Assembly: GCA_019636515.1 (NCBI GenBank)
Contig: JAHBXI010000001.1
Span: forward strand, 434,001-498,000
Reading direction: 5' to 3'
From: Phycisphaeraceae bacterium
GTDB taxonomy: Bacteria; Planctomycetota; Phycisphaerae; Phycisphaerales; UBA1924
DNA: 64,000 nt
The translations under genes were made by a program, and so were the position numbers. Positions within the stretch are counted from its first letter, which is position 1, and the number at the start of each line of letters is the position of its first letter. The notes under the pieces are model-generated. The model was given only the letters and a program-made list of their open reading frames with translations. It was not told where the DNA came from and searched no databases. Positions 34,608 to 44,020 of this stretch are shown one piece after another.

Positions 34608-36761
34608 TCAGCGATCGGCCGGTGCGGGGGTTGGGTCCGTGATGCCCGGCTCGATGGGTTTCCATTCGGGCTCGGCGAACTTGAATTGCGTGCGTGACCA
34701 GCGGAGGGTGACAAAGACGACCCGGGCGGGCTGCGAGACGGCGAGGGCATCCATCGTGGCTCGGTACGCGGCCAGGTCGGGGACGGGGGCGCCGTCAATG
34801 GAGACGATCAGGTCTCCGGGCGTGAGGCCCGCGAGGCCCGCCCATCCCGCGCGCTCCACGCGATCCACCAGCACCCCCTGCACGGACTCGCTCCATCGGT
34901 TGTCATCGCGGTCGAAAAAGGTAAGTTCACGAACGGTCAACTCCCAGTCGCGGTTCTCGTCGCGGCGTGCTTCTTCCGGGCCGATGCGGGTGCGTTCCAG
35001 GCGAACGGGCACGTCGAGGGAGCGCCCCTCTCGAACGACCGTCACGGTGGCGGAATCGTCGATGTTCAGCCCGCGGATCAGGCGGTTGAGCATCCCGGCC
35101 TCCTGCATCCCGCGCGGGGCGAGCCTCTCGCCGTTGATGGCCGTGATCAGGTCGCCGGCCCGCAGGTCCGCCTGAGCGGCGAGGGTCGAGGGGTACACCC
35201 GCGTGATCCTGAACCCCGTCAGGTCGGGGTGCCCGAGGAACTTCGAAAGTTCGCGCAGCACGGGCTGGGTGGCGACGCCGAGCCAGGCCTTGGGCACCTC
35301 TCTGGGTGGATCGTCCCGGCGAGGCGACTTTGGCTTGATGAGGGTCACCTGCCTCTTTCCCTGGCGATCGAACTCCACAAGCAGGAACTCCGACGGGGTC
35401 TCCATCGCCATGACGCGGTCGTAGATGGCGACGGCGTCCTCGATCGTTCGCACGGGCTGACCGTCGAGGGCGGTCATGATGTCCCCCCACGCGAGTTTGG
35501 GCTCGGCAAGGTCCCCCGCGCCGCCGCTGCGCACGCCCGAGATGGAGGCGCCCTGGGTGGTTTCCAACTGGCGTTCCCTGGCCATGTACGGGGTGATCTC
35601 CTGGAGATTGAGCCCCCACCCCCGGAGCGTGGTCTGCCGACCCCGCTCACGGAGCATGCGTTCGGTGGTGACGGTCGCGCGGCGAGCCTCTCCGTCGCGG
35701 CGGTAGTTGATCTCAACCTCTCCGCCGATGGGGAACTCGGACATTTTCTTCAGCAGGGGCGGGATCTGCTCGGCAAAGCGCACGGTGACCGGCTCGGCGT
35801 TCATGGAGGTGATGACATCCCCGGCGGCCAGACCGGCGCGAGCGGCGGGGCTGTTGTTCAGGACCCCCGTGACCAGCACGCCATCCTCGATGCCGGTGCG
35901 CTGGATCTGCCGGAGCGTCACGCCGAACCAACTGCGTGGGACCTCTCCGTGCTCGATGAGGGCATCGGCGATCTGCCGGGCGAGGTTGCTGGGGCTGGCA
36001 AACCCCATGCCGGTCCCTCCCCTGGTGTTGACGCCGACGAGTTGCCCGCGGAGGTTGACCAGCGGCCCCCCGCTGTTTCCCGGGTTGATCAGCGCATCGT
36101 GCTGGATCCACCGTGTAAAGACGCCGGTACGCTGATCGCCCTCGAACTCGAGGTCTTCCACCTCGCCGGTGATCCCGCTGAAGACTCGCTCGGTGTTGGA
36201 GACGATCCCCAGCGTGACCGATCGAGAGAGGGAGAAGGGCGACCCCATGGCCATCACCAGGTCCCCCACCATCAGTTCATCGCTGTCTCCGAACTGGGCC
36301 ACGGGGAGCGGGTCGGCGGACTGGGCGAGGAACGATGGATCGATCTTGAGGACGGCCAGGTCGGTGAGTGGATCCTCGCCGACCATGACGGCCGATACCT
36401 CGCGCTTGTCGGCGAGGGTCAGTCGGAAGCGGAGGCCGTTGTTGGTCACGTGCGCGTTGGTGAGCACGTGGCCTTCGGGGCTGATGATGGTTCCGCTGCC
36501 GGTGGACTGGCCCTTGGTCTCCTTGCCCCCCCAGAACGAGACGGTGACCACTCGGATGTTGACCAGGGCCGGAAAAACCCGGTCTCGGGCGCCGGTCACC
36601 ATCGCGCGGATGCCTTCCCGGACATCCGCGGCCCCGCCGGCCGACGCGGAGCCGGGCTGTGGTATCGGGGCGTGGCTCTCCGCGGACGCCGCCCGCGGCA
36701 CGAGCAAGGACGAGCACGCCGCCGCAACCAGGAACACGACCGCCCACACGCGGGATTTCAT
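34608..36761 (-). CDS. DegP/HtrA-type serine protease with four PDZ-like domains
   Basis: A periplasmic quality-control protease. The signal peptide (VWAVVFLVAAACSSLLVPRA) is followed by a trypsin-like domain with His in VLTNAHVTNN, Asp in DPLTDLAVLKI and Ser in INPGNSGGPLVNL. DegP usually has two PDZ domains. Here four PDZ-like modules follow, marked by AGLAAGDVITSMNAEPVTV, LAWGDIMTALDGQPVRTI, LRAGDLITAINGERLAP and LTPGDLIVSIDGAPVPD. Length is 717. The start at ATG 36761 has GGAGA nine bases upstream, whereas the in-frame ATG at 36770 lies directly against that sequence. Confidence 0.92.
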   Translation of the reverse strand: MKSRVWAVVFLVAAACSSLLVPRAASAESHAPIPQPGSASAGGAADVREGIRAMVTGARDRVFPALVNIRVVTVSFWGGKETKGQSTGSGTIISPEGHVLTNAHVTNNGLRFRLTLADKREVSAVMVGEDPLTDLAVLKIDPSFLAQSADPLPVAQFGDSDELMVGDLVMAMGSPFSLSRSVTLGIVSNTERVFSGITGEVEDLEFEGDQRTGVFTRWIQHDALINPGNSGGPLVNLRGQLVGVNTRGGTGMGFASPSNLARQIADALIEHGEVPRSWFGVTLRQIQRTGIEDGVLVTGVLNNSPAARAGLAAGDVITSMNAEPVTVRFAEQIPPLLKKMSEFPIGGEVEINYRRDGEARRATVTTERMLRERGRQTTLRGWGLNLQEITPYMARERQLETTQGASISGVRSGGAGDLAEPKLAWGDIMTALDGQPVRTIEDAVAIYDRVMAMETPSEFLLVEFDRQGKRQVTLIKPKSPRRDDPPREVPKAWLGVATQPVLRELSKFLGHPDLTGFRITRVYPSTLAAQADLRAGDLITAINGERLAPRGMQEAGMLNRLIRGLNIDDSATVTVVREGRSLDVPVRLERTRIGPEEARRDENRDWELTVRELTFFDRDDNRWSESVQGVLVDRVERAGWAGLAGLTPGDLIVSIDGAPVPDLAAYRATMDALAVSQPARVVFVTLRWSRTQFKFAEPEWKPIEPGITDPTPAPADR

Positions 36762-36813
36762 CACGTTCATTCTCCGTCATCACCCGTCGGGATACCTCCC
36801 GGGCGTGAGGGCA

Positions 36814-38439
36814 TCATACGGGACCGAGTCCGCCGGCCCTCAGCCTTGCCAGGCATTCCGAGAGGCGCTCCACGCACGCCATCAGGTCCGGCTTCATGCG
36901 TTCGGCGCGGTCGAGCACTTTCTTGCCGTGGCTGATCGACAGCGTGGCGCTGCCGACGATCTCCTGGATTCCATCGGCGGCCTTGCCAAGCACGTCGAGG
37001 GCCGCCTCCACGGGCGCCAGGTCCACCGTGGCCGAGTCGCGCTCGACCTTTCGCTTGACAACCAGCGCCCGGGCCACGGAGATCGCCGCCTTCACGTACA
37101 CATCGCCCGATGCATCCAACGGATCCCACACGATCACCAGGTCGTCCCCGTGACGGCCGAACGGTTCAAGGCCTTCCTGCCCGCCCGCCGAGGCGGCCGC
37201 GAACACGAAGATGCCGACGTCGGCCTCGCGGTTGCGCTTGGCTTCGGAAAGTTCTTCCAGGGCATCGGTGAGCGACTTGGCCTGCCGCTTGGCTTCGATG
37301 ACGATTTTGCGGCCCGGGGCGGCGGTCTCGGCTCCCAGCGTAATGACCGCATCGCCCTTCTTGGAACGCGGGACCTGGCCGGGCCTCGCCCCGACCGCCT
37401 CGAACAGGTCCCCCAGGCGGGCCGACTCCGCGGCCGCGAGCGAGCAGATCGCTCCCTCGAAATCAAGCCCCCCCGCGGTGTTGCGTTGCCGCTCGGCGCG
37501 TACCGCGCGGATCACCTCGACGGCGGCCTTGATGTCCTTCTGGAACTGGGCGTCCCGATCGCGCATGCTCTCGAGCAGGGCGACCACTTCCGACTTCAGG
37601 CGGGACAAGGCCGACGCGGAGTTGTCGAGGGTGAACTCTCCGGTGATGCGTCGCTGCGCTTCCTCGACCCGCTGCACCAGGCGGGCGAGCGCGCCCTGGT
37701 CGTTTCCCAGGTCAAACTCCTTGCGCACGCGTTCGACATCCCTGGCCAGGTCGTCGCGCAACTGCCCGTTGGACTTGGTCAACTGGTCGCGGAAGACCGA
37801 GAGCGCCGAGGCCGGGTCGTTGAGCGAGAACTGCCCCTCCACCCGCTTGCTCTGCTCGTCGAGGGCTTCCTTGATCGAGGCGCGAAGCGTCGCCACCAGC
37901 CCGTCCTGCTGGCGGGGGTCCAGGAGTTTGAAGACCGGGCTTGACTGACCCAACTGAACCGCCAGCGCGGACGCGATGGTCGAGTTGTCCGCGCCCACGT
38001 GCCGCCGGAGAACCTGATCCAGTTGGCCGTCGGGCCTGAGTACTTCGTTGAGTCGCGTCGGCAGGTGTCCCTCGGTGGGGTCGAGGTACTGGCGAAGCGC
38101 CCCGGCGATCTGCCCGGCCACCACCTCCCCGTGACGGTCGAGTTCTCGGCGAACCCCTGCCATCAGGCGTTCGCCCTCTCCGCGGATCGCCTGTGTGTCG
38201 ATGGATCCGGTCGCCTGCGAGATGGCAAGCACGCCGACCCGCAGCGCGGCCAGCGCGGCGCGCTCTCGGTCGTCTCCATCGACAAACGCCCGGAGGTAGC
38301 GGACCACCTCCGCGTCTCGTACGACCAGGGCCAGGTCGATGGCGGTGTCGTGGGCGTGGTGTGCCGACGGGGCGTGTGGTCCCGAATCAGCGGGAGTGAC
38401 GGAGGAGCCAGGCGATTCCGAGGCGTTGCTCGGGTACAC
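36814..38439 (-). CDS. Coiled-coil protein with PD-(D/E)xK nuclease-like core
   Basis: A 541-residue cytoplasmic protein. Residues 1-300 are mostly helical, with Glu/Arg/Gln-rich stretches such as RVRKEFDLGNDQGALARLV that suggest coiled coils, including a twofold internal repeat (EGQFSLNDPASALS and TGEFTLDNSASALS). The next part, about 325-430, reads DFEGAICSLAAAESARLGDL, KKGDAVITLGAET and GRKIVIEAKRQAKSLTDALE. Its G-D...E-A-K order fits the PD-(D/E)xK nuclease fold, as in DUF2130 and RmuC-like proteins. The GTG start is set by a TATCCT box. Activity and target are unknown. It lies 52 bases upstream of the protease gene. Confidence 0.6.
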   Translation of the reverse strand: MYPSNASESPGSSVTPADSGPHAPSAHHAHDTAIDLALVVRDAEVVRYLRAFVDGDDRERAALAALRVGVLAISQATGSIDTQAIRGEGERLMAGVRRELDRHGEVVAGQIAGALRQYLDPTEGHLPTRLNEVLRPDGQLDQVLRRHVGADNSTIASALAVQLGQSSPVFKLLDPRQQDGLVATLRASIKEALDEQSKRVEGQFSLNDPASALSVFRDQLTKSNGQLRDDLARDVERVRKEFDLGNDQGALARLVQRVEEAQRRITGEFTLDNSASALSRLKSEVVALLESMRDRDAQFQKDIKAAVEVIRAVRAERQRNTAGGLDFEGAICSLAAAESARLGDLFEAVGARPGQVPRSKKGDAVITLGAETAAPGRKIVIEAKRQAKSLTDALEELSEAKRNREADVGIFVFAAASAGGQEGLEPFGRHGDDLVIVWDPLDASGDVYVKAAISVARALVVKRKVERDSATVDLAPVEAALDVLGKAADGIQEIVGSATLSISHGKKVLDRAERMKPDLMACVERLSECLARLRAGGLGPV

Positions 38440-38447
38440 GATACAAC

Positions 38448-38453
38448 AGGATA
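38448..38453 (-). promoter_or_regulatory. -10-like box TATCCT abutting the coiled-coil nuclease-like gene
   Basis: TATCCT ends eight bases before GTG 38439 on the minus strand. Confidence 0.35.
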
Positions 38454-38662
38454 CCGCGCCGGAAAGGGCCGAGCGTCGGGATGATCCCGGGCGGCCGCGG
38501 ACGCGTTCGCCTCGACCGTCGCTGGCCACGGGGCAACACGGTCGCGATTCGACACGCGCCGAGCCGGGATCGCCGTCGAAGTCCTTGCCGGCGGCCGAGC
38601 ATCGGGGGCGTGTACTCCCCCATTCCTGGCCGCTCGCGGGGTAGGCCAGCACCCCGGCGTCC

Positions 38663-38668
38663 TACACT
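38663..38668 (+). promoter_or_regulatory. -10-like box TACACT upstream of the mrp operon
   Basis: TACACT ends 38 bases before ATG 38707, giving a leader of about 30 bases. It shares the 267-base divergent region with the preceding minus-strand gene. Confidence 0.4.
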
Positions 38669-38706
38669 CGGTCCCATCGACGCGTGATGCAATCGACGAC
38701 GATCCG

Positions 38707-41583
38707 ATGACCCCCATTCTTGTCGCCATTCCCCTGCTTCTTTGCCTTGGCGGCGCCCTGTGCGCGGCGCTCCACGCGCACGGCGGCGTGTCGCGGCGGG
38801 CTTCGGTCGTCGTCTGGGGATGGATCCTGGCGGGGTGGTCGGCGGCGGCGACGGGCGTGCTCGCGTGGATCGGGTGGGGACCGGGGGGGGTGCTTGAATC
38901 GGGGGTGATCGCGCGGGCCTCGTGGAGTTGGGTCCCGGCGTGGGACTTGTGCTTTTCGCTCCGTGTCGACGGGCTTGGCCTGTTGATGGGGCTCCTGGTG
39001 TGCGGGGTCGGCTCGCTGGTGATGGGGTACGCGGGGCACTACTTCTCAAAGAAGGCTGGGGCGTGGCGGTTCCTGCTGTACATGATGCTGTTCCAGGTCT
39101 CGATGCTGGGGGTGGTGCTGGCGGGGGATCTTCTGACGCTGTTCATTTTCTGGGAACTGACTTCGATCACGTCGTTCCTGCTGATCGCGTACGACACGCG
39201 GGATCCCAAGGCCCGGCGCGGGGCGCTCAAGGCGCTGGTGGTGACGGGCGGAGGGGGCGTCGCGCTGTTCATCGGTCTGCTGGTGATCGCGTGGATGGTC
39301 GGTGGAACGGACCTGGACCTGGTCCTGTCCAGCGGCGAACTGGTCCGTGGCCACGACCTGTACGGGGTCGCGCTGGGGCTTGTGGCGCTGGGGGCGTTCA
39401 CCAAGAGCGCGCAGGTTCCGTTCCAGGGATGGCTCCCCGACGGGATGACCGCGCCAACCCCGGCCTCGGCGTACCTTCACTCGGCGACGATGGTGAAAGC
39501 CGGTGTGTTCCTGCTGGCGCGGCTGCACCCGGCGCTTGGGCATACGGCCGAGTGGTTCTGGCTGCTCACGAGCATCGGCCTTGTGACGATGCTGCACGGG
39601 GGAATCACGGGCCTTCGGGCCCGCGATCTCAAGGCGCTGCTGGCGGCCTCGACGATCGGGCAGTTGGGCGCCCTGACGATGCTTGTCGGGCAGGGAACGG
39701 CGACCTCGTTCAAGGCGTTGACGGTCGGGCTGCTGGCCCACGGGATGTACAAGAGCGCGTTGTTCATGGTGGTCGGCATCGTTGACCACGAGACCGGGAC
39801 GCGCGACCTGGGACGGCTGGGAGGTCTTGCCCGGGCGATGCCGGCCACGCTCGCGATCGCGATTCTCGCGGGTCTCTCGATGGCCGGGCTGCCTCCGCTG
39901 TTTGGGTACCTGGCCAAGGATGCACTGGTCGTCTCGGCGGCGCAGGCGTCGGGGGTCCCTTCGTGGGCCACGTGGGCGATCGTCGGATCGGTGGTGGTGG
40001 CGGGAGCGATGATCGCCGCGCAGGCGGGAATCCTCGTGTGGGACACCTTCCTTGCCAGGCCGCGCTCGGAGCGCGCGGAGGATGGCGTCCATCCCCACGA
40101 CCCGCCGTGGGGAATGCTGATCGGCCCGGGGGTTCCGGCGGTGCTCGGCATCATCGGGGCGGTGGTCGCGCTGCCCACGGCCTCGCACCTGGCGGCCTCG
40201 GCCGGATCGGCGGCGTTTGGTTCTCCCGTCGACGTGACGCTCAAGTTCTGGAAGGGGTTTGACGCGACCAAGGCGCTGGGCGTGATCGCGATGGTCGGGG
40301 CTCTGGTGGTCTTCCTGGCCCGTCGGCCGCTGGGGAGGTTGATCCCTCGTCCGCCGGAGGTCCTGTTCCCGGGGGTGATGGGGGCGGTCGACCTGGCCGC
40401 GTACGCGGTGACCAGGCTCCAGAACGGTCAACTCCACCGGTACCTGCTGGTGATGTTCGCGGCGATGGCGGGACTGATCGTGTGGCGTGGATTGCCGCCG
40501 TGGCCTGGGCTCGACCGCGCGGGATGGGAGGCGCCCTGGCCGGTGCTGCGGGTGGCGGGGTGCGTGCTGGCGGCGGGATCCGCGCTGGCGGTGGTATTCC
40601 TGAAGCGCGACCTGTTCGCGATCCTGGCGCTGGGGGCCTCCGGGCTGGGCGTCTCGATGCTGTTCCTGATCCAGCCCGCGCCCGACGTGGCGCTGGTCAT
40701 GATCGTGGCCGACGTGCTGACGATGGTGATCCTGGTGCTGGCGCTGCTGCGAGTTCCGGCATGGTTCCGCCGCCAGGCGGACCGGCTGGACCAGGTCGAG
40801 TCCCCGTGGGCGTTCCGCCGTGACGGAGTGGTCGCGGTGCTCGCGGGGGCTGGGTTCGCGTTCCTGGCGCTGTTCCTGACGCTCGACCACCCGCGGGAAA
40901 GCGCGGTCTCGCCCTGGTACCTCCAGCATTCGAAGACGGCGGTGAGCGCGTCGGACGTGGTCGCGGGAATCCTGGTTGATTTCCGCGCGCTGGACACGCT
41001 GATCGAGATCACGGTCTTTGCGCTGGCGGGCGCGGGGGTCTACTCGCTCTTGCGGCACGCATCACCGGCGGCGGGTGACCGGGAGACCATCGCCGCGCGG
41101 GACACCGGCTCGCTTCTCCACACGCCGCTGCTGCGGATGCTGGCCCAGGGGATTCTGCCGCTGGCGATCGCGGTCGCCGCGACCCACATCATGTACGGGC
41201 ACGCGCAGCCGGGTGATGGGTTCACGGCGGGGGTGATCCTTTGCCTGACGGTCGCGTTCCGGCACGTGGTCCTGGGTTACGAGCGGTCCCGCCGGAGCAA
41301 GCCCTGGCTGAGGCCGCTGCGGCTGGTGGGCGCGGGGCTTGGCCTGGCGATTGCCTCGGCGACGATCGCGTTTCTCGTCAACGGATCGTTTTTCTCTCAC
41401 GTCAATTTCGGTGAGAGCCTGGGCATCCCCCTGCCCAGGGACGTCGCGCTGACCACCAGCCTGCTCTTTGACGCGGCCATCGCGGTGGCCGTCATGGGCG
41501 GGGGCACGCTGGTCATCAACACACTCAGCGGGCCCAAAGGGGACGCGGCCGTCGGGGAAGGAGGCCACGCATGGAAATCCTGA
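38707..41583 (+). CDS. mrpA: Na+/H+ antiporter subunit A fused to subunit B (MrpAB)
   Basis: Mrp is a multisubunit cation/proton antiporter related to complex I. This 958-residue protein has the proton-channel domain of MrpA/NuoL with ITSFLLIAYDTRDPKARRGA, AQVPFQGWLPDGMTAPTPAS and LHSATMVKAGVFLLARLHPA. A middle membrane domain follows (about 640-790). The last 150 or so residues read PLLRMLAQGILPLAIAVAAT and HAQPGDGFTAGVILCLTVAF, the MrpB domain. MrpB as a separate gene is absent, so A and B are fused. It overlaps mrpC by 13 bases. Confidence 0.95.
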   Translation: MTPILVAIPLLLCLGGALCAALHAHGGVSRRASVVVWGWILAGWSAAATGVLAWIGWGPGGVLESGVIARASWSWVPAWDLCFSLRVDGLGLLMGLLVCGVGSLVMGYAGHYFSKKAGAWRFLLYMMLFQVSMLGVVLAGDLLTLFIFWELTSITSFLLIAYDTRDPKARRGALKALVVTGGGGVALFIGLLVIAWMVGGTDLDLVLSSGELVRGHDLYGVALGLVALGAFTKSAQVPFQGWLPDGMTAPTPASAYLHSATMVKAGVFLLARLHPALGHTAEWFWLLTSIGLVTMLHGGITGLRARDLKALLAASTIGQLGALTMLVGQGTATSFKALTVGLLAHGMYKSALFMVVGIVDHETGTRDLGRLGGLARAMPATLAIAILAGLSMAGLPPLFGYLAKDALVVSAAQASGVPSWATWAIVGSVVVAGAMIAAQAGILVWDTFLARPRSERAEDGVHPHDPPWGMLIGPGVPAVLGIIGAVVALPTASHLAASAGSAAFGSPVDVTLKFWKGFDATKALGVIAMVGALVVFLARRPLGRLIPRPPEVLFPGVMGAVDLAAYAVTRLQNGQLHRYLLVMFAAMAGLIVWRGLPPWPGLDRAGWEAPWPVLRVAGCVLAAGSALAVVFLKRDLFAILALGASGLGVSMLFLIQPAPDVALVMIVADVLTMVILVLALLRVPAWFRRQADRLDQVESPWAFRRDGVVAVLAGAGFAFLALFLTLDHPRESAVSPWYLQHSKTAVSASDVVAGILVDFRALDTLIEITVFALAGAGVYSLLRHASPAAGDRETIAARDTGSLLHTPLLRMLAQGILPLAIAVAATHIMYGHAQPGDGFTAGVILCLTVAFRHVVLGYERSRRSKPWLRPLRLVGAGLGLAIASATIAFLVNGSFFSHVNFGESLGIPLPRDVALTTSLLFDAAIAVAVMGGGTLVINTLSGPKGDAAVGEGGHAWKS

Positions 41584-41903
41584 TCTCGGCCACGCTGGGC
41601 ATCGTCTTTGGCGTGGGGATTCACCAGATGCTCCGGCGGAACGTCATCCGTTCGGCGATCGGGCTGGTCCTGATCAGCAATTCGGTGAACCTGCTGCTGC
41701 TGCACTGCGGGGCGTACCGGGGCCTGGTGGCGGCGTACACGACGGTCTCCGGCCAGCAGAGCGACCCGCTCCCGCAGGCCCTGGTGCTGACGGCGATCGT
41801 CATCGGCATGGGCGGGTTCTCGTTCGTCCTTGCGATTCTGTATGTCTTTGCCGTCCGGGACCGCACGGGCGACATGGCCCGTCTCTCGCAACTTCGTCAC
41901 TGA
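41571..41903 (+). CDS. mrpC: Na+/H+ antiporter subunit C (NuoK-like)
   Basis: The 110-residue subunit has three hydrophobic helices: MEILISATLGIVFGVGIHQM, IGLVLISNSVNLLLLHCGAY, and IVIGMGGFSFVLAILYVF. The middle segment with PLPQALVLTAIVIGM is the MrpC/NuoK signature. GGAGG seven bases before the ATG lies inside the end of mrpA, so it is coupled to mrpA. It is followed by mrpD after 45 bases. Confidence 0.95.
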   Translation: MEILISATLGIVFGVGIHQMLRRNVIRSAIGLVLISNSVNLLLLHCGAYRGLVAAYTTVSGQQSDPLPQALVLTAIVIGMGGFSFVLAILYVFAVRDRTGDMARLSQLRH

Positions 41904-41948
41904 TCGAAAGGCCACACGGCTCGAACGCCTCGCACGCTCACCCAGGCC

Positions 41949-43463
41949 ATGACCAACGACCGCCTCATCGCCCACCTTGTGCTTGTTCCCCTGGTCGCCC
42001 CGCTCGCGGCGGCGGCGTTCGGCGTGCTCGTGCTGAGCCGTCGTCCGCGGGCCATGGCACGGCTGGCGCTGCTGGCGGTCGCGGCCGGGGTCGCGGCCAT
42101 CGCCGCGGTGATCGTGCATATCGCCGCCACGGGGGAGCCGATCGTCATCCATGTCGGCGGCTGGCAGGCCCCTTTCGGGATCAACCTGGTCGCGGACCAC
42201 CTCGGGGCGGTGATGACGCTCATGGCCCAGTCGGTCATGGTCGGCGGGATCCTGTACGCCTCTCGGTGCAAGGACCGCTGTGTCACGTACGCGGTGTTCT
42301 ACCCGATGATGCTCACCCTCGCCGCGGGGTTGGCGGGGGGGATGCTCACCGGGGACCTGTTCAACTTCTTCGTCTTCGCCGAACTGGTGATGATCTCCGG
42401 CACGGTGCTGACGGCGTGCTCGGACAACCGCCGGGGGATCGAGGCCGCGTACAAGTACTTTTACATAAGTTTGATCGCCGCCACGTCGCTGCTGGTGGCC
42501 TGCGGGTGCCTGTACGCGGCGTACGGGACGCTGAACATCGCCGACCTGTCACGCTCGATCGCCTCACGCCCCGACGCCCCGCTGGCGGGCATCGCCCTGG
42601 CGCTGCTGCTGGTGAGTTTCTCGATCAAGTCGGCCGCGGTTCCGTTCCACTTCTGGCAGCCGGATTTCCACACCACCGCCCCGACCGCGGTGAGCGCGAT
42701 GCTCTCGTCGGTCGTGGTGAAACTCGGCGTCTACGGGCTCATTCGACTCACGACCGCGCTGTTCCCGCACGACGAATCGCTCGGCGGGCTCCTGGTGATG
42801 ATGGGCGTGATGGGCGTGGCGGTCGGCGGGCTTGGGGCGGCCGGGACGCACGACCTCAAGCGCATGCTGGCGTATTCCACCCTGGCCCAGATCGGGTTCA
42901 TCCTGGTGGCGATCGGATGGGGATCCCCGGCCGCGCTGGCGGCGGCCATTGTCTTTACGTTCAACCATGCCTTCGTGAAATCGTCGCTTCTCATGCTCGC
43001 CGGGCTGGTGGCGAGCCGGACCAGCGTGAAGTCGGCCTCGTTCGGGGCGATCACCGGCGTCGGGCGGAGCGTTCCGGCCGCGGGCGTGTTGTTCCTCATC
43101 GGTGGGATGGCGTTGATGGGACTTCCACCCACCAACGGCTTCATCTCGAAACTCGGCGTGCTGCGGGCCGGGGTCGGCGCGGGAGAGTGGGCGGTCCTCG
43201 CGGCCCTGGGCGTGGGCAGTCTCATCACCATGGTGTACGTGACGCGGGCGTTCCAGCGCGTGTGGTGGCAGGAGCGGCCGGAAGACGCCCCAACGACTTC
43301 GCCCACACGAGATTCCATCCTCGCCCCGGCCCTGCTCATCACGGCGACGGTCGCCCTGGGGGTGGCGCCCGACACGCTCTTGCGTTTCGCGTCCCACGCC
43401 GCCGAGTTCCTGGCCGAGCCCGGGAACTACATCAAAGCCTCGCTCGGGGGAGGTGAACCATGA
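41949..43463 (+). CDS. mrpD: Na+/H+ antiporter subunit D (NuoM/N-like)
   Basis: MrpD is a second antiporter-like proton channel. Length is 504 residues with about 14 helices. Signatures are GDLFNFFVFAELVMISGTVL (conserved Glu), KSAAVPFHFWQPDFHTTAPT (Lys and His), DLKRMLAYSTLAQIGFILVA and FNHAFVKSSLLMLAGLV. It overlaps mrpE by four bases (ATGA). Confidence 0.96.
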   Translation: MTNDRLIAHLVLVPLVAPLAAAAFGVLVLSRRPRAMARLALLAVAAGVAAIAAVIVHIAATGEPIVIHVGGWQAPFGINLVADHLGAVMTLMAQSVMVGGILYASRCKDRCVTYAVFYPMMLTLAAGLAGGMLTGDLFNFFVFAELVMISGTVLTACSDNRRGIEAAYKYFYISLIAATSLLVACGCLYAAYGTLNIADLSRSIASRPDAPLAGIALALLLVSFSIKSAAVPFHFWQPDFHTTAPTAVSAMLSSVVVKLGVYGLIRLTTALFPHDESLGGLLVMMGVMGVAVGGLGAAGTHDLKRMLAYSTLAQIGFILVAIGWGSPAALAAAIVFTFNHAFVKSSLLMLAGLVASRTSVKSASFGAITGVGRSVPAAGVLFLIGGMALMGLPPTNGFISKLGVLRAGVGAGEWAVLAALGVGSLITMVYVTRAFQRVWWQERPEDAPTTSPTRDSILAPALLITATVALGVAPDTLLRFASHAAEFLAEPGNYIKASLGGGEP

Positions 43464-44020
43464 GGACCACCGTTTCGCAGCGGCTTCCGTACGCCGTGGG
43501 CATCGGGCTGCTCTACCTTCAACTGACCGGCAACGTGGTCCCGTCCAACCTGGTCGCCGCGGCGATCGTCGGCGGGGCCTTGTCGCTGCTTGTTCCGCCC
43601 GGAGAGCGGACGCTGCCGCTGCGTGAATGGCCGAGCGTCATTCTCGCCTTGCTTCGCCATGCCCTGACGGTCGCGGTTGATGTGTTTGTCAACGGGCTGG
43701 TGGTCGCTTCGCTCGTGATCTGGCGGACGCGGCGCGTTCATCCCGGTCTTGTTCAACTCCGCAACCGGCACTCCACGGAGATCGCCAGCGCGCTCGACGC
43801 CCACGCCATCACCATTTCCCCGGGTCAGATGGTCGTCTGCATCGAGGACAACGACTTTCAGACCCACTGCCTCCAGGCGCCCGAGGCCCGCGCCGCCGGC
43901 CGGGACGCCGGACACGCCCGCCACGAACGCATCGAGCGGCTCGTGGGGCTTCCTCGCCGCGGTCGGGCCCACGCCCCTCCCGGCTCACCCCCTGACTTGC
44001 CGTCCGGCACCCCGATGTGA
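43460..44020 (+). CDS. mrpE: Na+/H+ antiporter subunit E
   Basis: MrpE is a small accessory subunit. The 186-residue protein has two N-terminal hydrophobic stretches (GIGLLYLQLTGNVVPSNLVA, LLRHALTVAVDVFVNGLVVA) and a soluble domain containing RNRHSTEIASALDAHAITIS and PGQMVVCIEDNDFQTHCLQA, which fits the MrpE family. GGAGG precedes the ATG. The tail is rich in Arg, Pro and Ala. Confidence 0.88.
   Translation: MRTTVSQRLPYAVGIGLLYLQLTGNVVPSNLVAAAIVGGALSLLVPPGERTLPLREWPSVILALLRHALTVAVDVFVNGLVVASLVIWRTRRVHPGLVQLRNRHSTEIASALDAHAITISPGQMVVCIEDNDFQTHCLQAPEARAAGRDAGHARHERIERLVGLPRRGRAHAPPGSPPDLPSGTPM

Noticed and set aside
36814..38439. Phage-defence system
   Set aside because: A single PD-(D/E)xK-like protein without partner genes, in a stable housekeeping neighbourhood, does not support a defence system.
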